DNA from: Jaltomata sinuosa
Taxonomy: Eukaryota; Streptophyta; Magnoliopsida; Solanales; Solanaceae
Length of the DNA stretch: 64,000 nucleotides
Reading direction: 5' to 3'
Assembly: GCA_003996215.1 (NCBI GenBank)
Contig: QJPP01007578.1
Span: 558,001 to 622,000 of the forward strand
Under the pieces are notes generated by a model. The model ran no database searches, was not told the origin of the DNA, and was given only the letters and a program-made list of their open reading frames with translations. Position 1 is the stretch's first letter. Every line of letters begins with the position of its first letter. Both the position numbers and the translations under genes were made by a program. Shown piece by piece: positions 57,101 through 64,000 of the stretch.

Positions 57101-58282
57101 ATGCCTCTCCTGCTATGTCATCTGCATTGTCTAGACAAGTGCCCTCATTATTCTAAATTCTTTGAAGTTGAAGCTTCTTCCTTCTTCCCTTGACAATACT
57201 GTGGAAAAATATAGTATTTCTGTCCCCCTTCTCAAACCAGTCATACCCTGCCTTTTGTTTCCAGAAGATCTCTTCAAAATGAAGATATCTTTTGTACTCT
57301 GCCTGTGCTCTATGAAGGACATGTCTATTCTCAGCATTGGGGAATTCTTCAAACAACTTCTCCTTGATTTTCACAATGTCCTCTCGAATGATGAGTTGCT
57401 TAAAGATGTCACCATATGTATCTCTGCTCCAGGCTGTCAAGGAAGTCTTCACTCTCTTAATATTTTTCTTAAAATCAATGAAAGGATTCTGCTCCTCATT
57501 AGAGAACCAATTCTATTTAACCACATCTTTAATGGAGGGATTCTCAGTCTATAATTTGAGAAACCTGAATGGTTTCTTGTGTCTGGTCATCACTTCTGAG
57601 CAATCTATTAATAGAGGGGCATGATCCGAACCTGTTCTAGGGAGGTGTTCTATCTCAGAATGATTGTACCACCCTTGCATCTCATGATTTATTAGAACTC
57701 TGTCTAACCTTTCAAATATACAGTCATTACCAACCCTACCATTCCACCATGTGAATGGACTCCCCTTAAATGGGATTTCTGAAAGGTCACATGAAGCAAT
57801 ACAGTTTTCAAATTCTTCATGGCTCATAGGATCAACTGGCAGCCTCCCTATCTTCTCTTCTGCATTCAGTACTACATTGAAATCACCTCCAATGAGCCAA
57901 GGGTTGTTCATTCATGCTGCCAATAAATACATGTCTTCCCATAATGTCTTTCTTTGCTCAACATTATATTTAGCATAGACCAAGGTCACAAAGAAAATCT
58001 GAGAGTGGTTGTGCTGCTTTAATTGTATTGTGAGTTGTTGTTTTGTATCTTGTACCACTGTACACTCAACATCTTGATTAGTAAAGCACCAAATTTTACC
58101 ATTACAGTTGGCTATGGCATTTGACATCTTTACTCTTCTTCTTTACCTATTGATATGTCTAGACTGTTGAAAAGGTTCTAACAGACCAATAAACATAAAC
58201 TTGTGGTAGTTATGCAACATTTGAACTTTTTGAAATGCCTTTTGGGATTTATTGATCTAATGTTCCATATAAGGGCCTTCAT
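54188..58282 (-). pseudogene. L1 ORF2: endonuclease, reverse transcriptase, zinc-finger region, RNase H
   Basis: ATG 58282 (MKALIWNIRSINPKRHF) starts the endonuclease, which continues in shifted frames: LIGGDFNVVLNAEEK (57895), LDRVLINHEM, GSDHAPLLI (catalytic SDH). Reverse transcriptase (56861-56170): LVLFPKKDLVNTFSDLRPIN, QSGFVKGRSI, IKLDMAKAYDRVCW, GVNQGDSLSPALF, then YTDD in place of the usual FADD near 56230. Next come RWRVWRNKVP-like zinc-finger-region sequence (about 55150) and RNase H (54640-54188) with WWKCNTDRASRGNPG and ESDS. Several frameshifts and stops (57549, 56259) make it non-functional. Confidence 0.87.
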
Positions 58283-58329
58283 TGATACCTTGGATTGGGC
58301 TTGTTCCTCTTAGGCTAAACTCTGATGGA

Positions 58330-60168
58330 TTAACTTAAATCTCCCTGTCCTTGCTTCTTTTCTTTTCTTGCATTTTTTAGTAACCTAGGAGAAAGATCTG
58401 CTTTATTGGAAAATAAATCCTCTGAAAGTTCAAAGTCAGTGATGCCCACAGCAATTTGTTGACTATCTGTGTCTCCATATTCCATGGTATCTCCTAATCT
58501 GTGAGAGATAATGTCATGTAACACTTTGTTAAGAGAGTCCATATGAACCATTTGAGACTCATCTATGTTCACTGGTCTGGGGACCACCATAACTGCAAGA
58601 TCGTCGACCACTATGTTGTCCTCTTAGATAGATATATTTGTACCAATTTCACCCTCAACAGTTGTCGGGGCAGACTGCTCACTTATCTTCTTTGTGTCTT
58701 CTACAGGTAACTTGGTATTATTGTTGCTGCTAGCAGATTGCTCACTGATAATAGACACTTTTGGTTCTGTGGAGTGCTTAACTTCAGTGGAGATAGCTAA
58801 AGCACTGTTGTTTTCAATGCCATCATCCCCCACTTTAACATCAGTATGCTCAATTACAGGTACCACTAGACCATCAGCTTGATCAACAGGGTTTATTGAA
58901 GTTGATCCCACCTCCAATACTTTACCAAATGATTTATCTATCCATTCTTTTATTGTAATTGGTTGTAAAGTATGCCTCCCTATCATGGAGTTTGCGTTCT
59001 GCTTGTTTGAGGAATTAACCTCACTGGTATTTTTTTTACTGTTGTCTGCTGCTAGCTCATCATCTGCGCCATCATTAATATTTGTGTCCAAAAGAGCACT
59101 AAACTTGTTGCCCCCCATCTTATCTGTAGTGTTTCCCATGTGTGGTATGATGGATTTTATGGGGTGTATAGATCGTTTATCCTTCGCTACATTCCAATTC
59201 CCAGGGTCTCCAACTATCTTTCCACTAGAGAGAATTCTTGCTTTGCCTCTTTGGAGTCTATGCACCTTAGGTTGAGCAAGATTACCACCACCTTCCAGAC
59301 CCTCCTCTTTACCCAGCAAAACTCTACATCCCTCCTTATTGTGACCCTGCATTAGGCATTCCTTGCAATATTTAGGAAGATAGTCAATTTTAATGTGTAT
59401 AGTCTCGGATCGAATTTCCCGTGTGCTTTCATTTTCAATGTCCATCTGAACAGATTTAGGGAAGGACTCATTCAGATCCACTATCACCTTGACTCTTGCA
59501 CAACTTGGTCTAGTTCTATTGATGGTGGCTATATCGAGTTGTACAGGGCTCCCTACTGCCGACGCTAAAGAGAAGAGGCATTCTTTAACAAAGAAGGTCG
59601 GTATTAAGTTAGGGAAAGAGATCCACGCCATAGATTTTGTCGTTTCTTCATTCATTTTAAACTTAATGTCATATATTAACGTGTGCATAAGGTACGAGTA
59701 CCCATCTTTGCAAGTAATATAGAAAGCCCCTTTTGACACTAAATTAATGAAGTCTTCTTGTTGATCGAGCCTAATAAGAATGTGTCGATTACGAAATAAA
59801 CCAATCTGACACTCTCCCTTCACAGCGCACTGTTGAGGGATGATTTTCCTTAATTCTTCAATGTCAGTCACTTCATATGAGAATTTTCCAATCACAACAA
59901 ATTATAGGTTTTCAATCTGATTCATCCTTGTGACTTCTTCTTCCGTCCATTTTATGTATGGAACACCATTCACCACCTTAGCCTCTTTAAATGGAATGGA
60001 TTCCACAGGATCTGCTGTTTCTTGTGGCCTCAGAATGCCAGCAAAAGATTTCTCCAAGGGTAAACTATAAGGGGATATAGTGGTTGGAGAGGAAGTTGGG
60101 AGAGGTGAGAAGTCATTAGAAGGGAGACCAGTCACTGGGCGTGACTGGCCGCCGGTGATTGGTGGCAT
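58330..60168 (-). pseudogene. L1 ORF1 (DUF4283/CCHC nucleic-acid-binding protein), two in-frame stops
   Basis: One phase from ATG 60168 to 58330 (about 612 codons), broken by TAG at 59902-59904 and TAA at 58624-58626. The N-terminus is Pro/Ser-rich. A DUF4283-like region (GECQIGLFRNRHILIRLD, MAWISFPNL) is followed by a zinc-knuckle region (YCKECLMQGHNKEGC), then a long polar tail. In plant L1s this protein binds the element's RNA. Confidence 0.85.
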
Positions 60169-60265
60169 GTAAAAATTTAGGGTTGGGGGTTCATCTTAGG
60201 AGAGAGAAGAGAGACGGCTACACTCTTAATCTAGCATATCATGCATCACTTACTTACAATTCTTT

Positions 60266-60794
60266 GTTCTTTTCTTCTTCTTTTTTTCTTTTCTATATTA
60301 TTGTATATTTCTTTTCTTTTTGTTTGGTTTATATTTTTGTTATTTAAATATAAAAAATAATTATCATGAGTAATTAATTTTTTGCTAATAAAATAAAAAT
60401 AAAAATAGTTACACTATAATAAAAATAATTATAAAATAGTAAATGTACTAGTTAATTTATTAAAATTTGAATTAAAATAAATATATATTTTTATTTTTTG
60501 TTAGATTATCTTCTTATTTTATCCATTTTTAAAGATAAAATAAAATATAAATATAAATATATTATCTAATTATTTGTAGACTAATAAATAATAATAATTA
60601 AATAACTAAAATATAATAAAAAATAAATAAGAGAAATACTAGTCCACTAGCGCGCGCGTGTGTGTGTTTATAGTTTTTCTCGCTTTTGCAAATGAAAACA
60701 AAACATATACTTCATCTGTTTTAATTTGTTTGTTATGTTTTGACTTGGCACGAAATTTAAGAAAGTAAAGAAGACTTTTGAATCTTGTGATCTA
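60266..60794. other. AT-rich intergenic DNA with a (CG)n(TG)n tract
   Basis: Long A/T tracts without a coding frame. CGCGCGCGTGTGTGTGTG at about 60651-60667 is a short alternating purine-pyrimidine tract. It leads into the 77-bp tandem array. Confidence 0.5.
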
Positions 60795-62045
60795 TTAAAG
60801 AACCGAAGCATACCTCAATGATACCATGTCAGTATGTAAATATATTGTGATGGTATCATGCATGCCTCACTGAAAGACTGAAACAGACATCAGTGATACC
60901 ATGACAGTATATAAATATACTGTGGTGGTATACTGAGGAGTGTCTCATTGAAGGACTGAAGTAGACCTCTACGATACCATTCTGGTATATAAATATATTG
61001 TGGTAGTATACTGAGTAGTGTCTCATTGAAGGACTAAAATAGTTATCCATGATGTCATGTCAGTATATAGATATATTCATGTGACGGTATCAGAAAGAAC
61101 TGAGGACTGTCTCAATGATGGATGATACCATTTCAGTATATAGATATACTCTAGTGGTATACTAAGGAGTGTCTCATTGAAGGACTAAGATTGTCCTCAA
61201 TGATACCATGCCAGTATATAGATATACTATGATGGTATCATAGAGGTCTCACTAAGGACTGAAGCATACATCAATGATACCACGACAATATATAAATATA
61301 CTGTGATGGTATCATTGAGGCCTGAAGAAAATCTCAGTGATATCATAATAGTATATGAATATATTGTGATGGTATCATGAAGGATTGAGAAGTGTCTTAT
61401 TGAAGGACTGAAGTAGTCCTCAATGATACCATGCCAGTATATAGATATACCAAGATAGTATACTGAGTAGTGTCTCACTGAAGGACTAAAACAATTATCC
61501 ATGATACCATGTCAATATATAGATATATTGTGATGGTATCATAGAGGACTAAGGGTTGTCTCATTGATGGATGATACTATTTTAGTATTTAAATATACTT
61601 TGGTGGTATACTAGGGAGTGTCTCATTGAAGGACTAAAACAGTCCTTCATGATACCATCACAATATATCGATATACTATGGTGGTATCATGGAGGATTGA
61701 GGAGTGTCTCATTGAAGGATAATTCATGTCAGTATATAAATATATTGTGATGGTATCATGGAGGACTAAAGAGTGCTTTATTGAAGGACTAAAATACTCC
61801 TTCATGATACCATGCTAGTATATAAATATATGTGATGATATACTGAGGAGTGTCTGCTTGAAGGATTGAAGCAGTCCTCCATGATACTATGCTAGTATCT
61901 AGATATACTGTGATGGTATATTAAGGAGTATCTCAATGAAAATTTAAGCAATCTCCATGATACTATGCCAGCATACAGATATATTGTGATGGTATCATGG
62001 AGGACCAAAAAGTGTCAGACTGAAGGACGGAGGCAAATCTCAATG
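60795..62045. repeat. Tandem array of ~16 units of ~77 bp with hairpin core
   Basis: Each unit carries TGATACCATGYCAGTATATAGATATAYTGTGATGGTATCA-type sequence (shown in IUPAC consensus form in two halves: TGATACCATGYCAGTATA and TATAYTGTGATGGTATCA), an inverted repeat around TATAGATATA. A linker follows with GAGTGTCTCATTGAAGGACT. GATACCAT words start near 60819, 60893, 60974, 61121, 61201, 61275, 61424, 61502, 61658, 61804, 61882 and 61960. Spacing ranges from about 63 to 86 bp. Units differ by many substitutions. The Tyr/Ser-rich ORFs on the minus strand (60856-61050, 61227-61502) merely translate the repeat. Confidence 0.88.
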
Positions 62046-62049
62046 AGTG

Positions 62050-62820
62050 TGAATAAAATTAAATTGTGAAAAAAATAAAAGAAAAAAATTAAATAAAATT
62101 AAAAATATAATTACATAAAATTGAAAAATAAAAAGAAAGGAGCTAAAATTAAGTATGAAATTAGATTATGGTAAAAAAAAATAAGGTATAATATGATTTG
62201 AGAAAAATAGATAAATGAACGAAAAAGGAGGAAAAAAAATAAAGGAGAAAAAAGGAGAAAAAAAACAAAAAAAAATGAACGAATATTTATTATATTAGTT
62301 TTCTTTTGTTGTTATATAGAAAAAAAAGAATAAAGAAGAAGAGCAAAAAAATCATGAATAAAAATAGATTATGGAAGAAAAAATAAAAATTTAAAAAGAA
62401 ACAAGAAATAAAAAAATAAAAAAACAAGGAGAAAACAGAACAAAACACAAAAAGGAGTCAAAATTAATTTTGGTGAAAGAAGAAAATAAAAAATAACATG
62501 ATTTGTTAACAAAATAAATGAACAAATAAGGAGAAAAAAATAAGAAGTAGAGAAATAAAAAATAAATAACCAAAAAAAAAGAGTAAAAAATTAGGATGAA
62601 TCGGATAATTATGTGAAAAAAATAATAAAAAATAACATAATTTGAAAAAAAAAATGAACAAGGAAACATTAAAAAAATGAAAACAAAAATGAAAAAAAAT
62701 GAGAAAGGAAAAAAATAGAAAAGAAATAAAGAAAAAACAACGAGAAAAGAAGAAAAAAAGAAAAGAAGTAGAGAAATTAAAAAGAAAAAGAATGAAAAGA
62801 GAGTTAAATAACTACAAAAG
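62050..62820. repeat. Purine-rich low-complexity tract (A and G)
   Basis: Almost all A and G on the plus strand, with recurring AAGGAGAAAAAAA, GAAAAAAATAA and AAATGAACRAAYAAGG words, about 770 bp. Gives a Phe-rich spurious ORF on the minus strand (62391-62669). Confidence 0.7.
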
Positions 62821-62950
62821 CTACAAGGGAAGGGGGCATTTTCTATAATCAGTTAGGAGGTAGTTTTTGTAAAAGGGTATTTAGTTGTAAATAGTTTGCT
62901 CCAATGGGACATGCATGTACTTTTCCCATATTTCAATAAGTCGGAGACAA

Positions 62951-63989
62951 TAAGGTCTCATTTATTTTCATTAAGATTAAAACGTCTGAATATGAATGCA
63001 ATCTGAATGATTAAGATGTTGTCTCTAGACCTAAATACTGAACAATTAAGACTATTTATTTTTCAACATCAGAATGTGCATAATTTATTTATTTGTAAAT
63101 ATAATAAAAATATAATTCGAATAAAAAATTAATTACATATTAAAAAAATACTAAATTTAATAAAATAAAATTATTATTTAATTTAAAAAATAACATTTAT
63201 GTTTGCTAGTGATGATGAAGATGGTTTGTAATGGTGGTAGTGGTAGTAATGGCCGGTTGGTGTTCGTAGATAGTAATATTGACGGTGATAGTTGTGATGG
63301 TAGAGGTGGTTAGTGTTGTAGTGACTTTCGTAATGGTGGCGATTGGTAGTATTGATGGTGGTTTTGTGATGGTGAAGTTGGTTAAGGTTAGTAGTTGGTG
63401 GTGTTGATAGTGGTGAATGTGTGGTAGTTGGTGGCAATTAGTAGTAGGGATTGACCGTACTGGTGGTAGTGACTGATAGTGGCGGAGGTGGTGCCGACTG
63501 TGACAATGATGTTGGTGGTAGCTATAGAATGTATGGTGGTTGACGCTGTGTTGGTGGTAGTGCTAGTTATGATGGTAGAGTTGGTTAGTAGTAGAGATTG
63601 ACCACAGTGGTGGTGGAGGTGACGATGATGATGATGACAATAGATATAATTATAATGATGGAGGTAATAGGTGTGATAGTGGCTGATAACAATGGTGGTT
63701 GGTGGTGGTGGTTGACAATAGTAATGTTGATTAACAATGGTGGTAGTGGTTGTGATGACAAAGGTGGTAAGTGGTGGTGACTAGTGATTGTTGATAGAAT
63801 GGTGGTGAATATTATCCATACAAGAACATATCTTAATGGTATTAAGACTTTGTTTTAGATCTTAATGATTAAGACCTATTCAGACCAATTAAAGTGTTTA
63901 AATTTTAATAAAAATAAATACACTTAATAGCCTAATGTCTGAACCATTCAGATTCAAACCTCTATTAAGTGCAAACAAATAAGGCCTAG
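62951..63989. mobile_element. Terminal-inverted-repeat element with GGT-rich interior (about 1.04 kb)
   Basis: The left end AAGGTCTCATTTATTTTCATTAAG and the complement of the right end (AGGCCTTATTTGTTTGCACTTAATAG) pair with interruptions. Inner stretches with GTCTGAAT and CTGAATGRTTMAGA pair too, giving imperfect inverted repeats of roughly 50-70 bp. The interior 63200-63810 is a degenerate GGT/GTA/GAT trinucleotide tract. The structure suggests a non-autonomous DNA transposon, perhaps MULE-like, but no target duplication was found. Confidence 0.55.
63200..63810. repeat. Degenerate (GGT)n-type trinucleotide tract
   Basis: Interrupted runs of GGTGGT, GTTGGTGG, GATGATGATGAT. Strand-asymmetric (G+T on the plus strand). 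The short ORFs at 63183-63437 and 63598-63780 are translations of it (His/Tyr- or Val/Met-rich) and are not genes. Confidence 0.75.
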
Positions 63990-64000
63990 ATCGCTCAATT

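Larger units (their letters stand above)
53057..60251 (-). mobile_element. Nearly full-length plant L1 (about 7.2 kb)
   Basis: Flanked by a perfect 14-bp target duplication ACTTACAATTCTTT (53043-53056 and 60252-60265). On the minus strand: 5' leader, ORF1 (60168-58330), ORF2 (58282-54188) with endonuclease, reverse transcriptase, zinc-finger region and RNase H, a 1.1-kb 3' UTR containing AATAAA near 53094, and a very short A tail. The ORFs have a few stops and frameshifts. The complete structure and clean duplication point to a moderately recent insertion. Confidence 0.9.

Noticed and set aside
60819..62000. Regularly spaced palindromic repeats resembling a CRISPR array
   Set aside because: Spacers are themselves repeated and not unique, unit length varies, and the context is a plant nuclear genome.

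Overview
This is nuclear DNA of a flowering plant, most likely a member of the Solanaceae. It is AT-rich and gene-poor, with plant-type introns and many Stowaway-like MITEs. It carries an RTE-clade LINE whose 3' end is the TTG-tailed sequence shared with solanaceous TS SINEs, and a tRNA-Met-primed endogenous pararetrovirus (Caulimoviridae) of the general kind common in Solanum, Nicotiana and Capsicum. Species cannot be decided from the sequence alone. Only one intact host gene is convincing: a two-exon Dof zinc-finger transcription factor (7903-10195, + strand). A possible host exon end lies at 1-102.

Layout. 1-7.4 kb: possible exon, then repeat-rich intergenic DNA (a polypyrimidine/polypurine fold-back structure, short tandem repeats, MITEs). 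7.4-10.2 kb: Dof promoter and gene, with two MITEs in its intron. 10.3-12.7 kb: intergenic DNA with a decayed RTE LINE. 12.76-30.23 kb: a rearranged cluster of four endogenous pararetrovirus segments, A (-), B (+), C (-) and D (+). C and D form a head-to-head palindrome with arms of about 3.3 kb and a 51-bp spacer. A 1.7-kb LINE sits inside the C movement-protein gene. 30.2-31.7 kb: intergenic DNA with a long palindromic MITE. 31,712-47,822: a Ty3/gypsy chromovirus on the minus strand, bounded by the 5-bp duplication ATTTT. It is split by a second, plus-strand, internally deleted element of the same family (36,623-43,084). 47.9-52.5 kb: a decayed L1 on the plus strand with three later insertions (MITE, 1.32-kb solo LTR, hAT transposase remnant). 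53,057-60,251: a nearly full-length plant L1 on the minus strand with a 14-bp target duplication. 60.8-62.05 kb: a tandem array of about sixteen 77-bp units, each with a hairpin core. 62.95-63.99 kb: a terminal-inverted-repeat element with a GGT-rich interior.

How the parts work together. The Dof factor is a stand-alone nuclear DNA-binding regulator. Almost everything else is mobile or viral DNA, and every viral or transposon gene examined carries stops, frameshifts, deletions or insertions. The viral cluster has the most structure: genome ends at the tRNA primer site, an internal breakpoint with a 40-bp inverted overlap, head-to-head promoters, and outward or antisense-reading promoters that could make double-stranded RNA. 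One unusual protein feature is a retropepsin-like fold signature at the end of the movement-protein reading frame, in addition to the normal protease domain at the start of the polymerase frame. Coordinates and motifs were read by eye, and no database search was possible.
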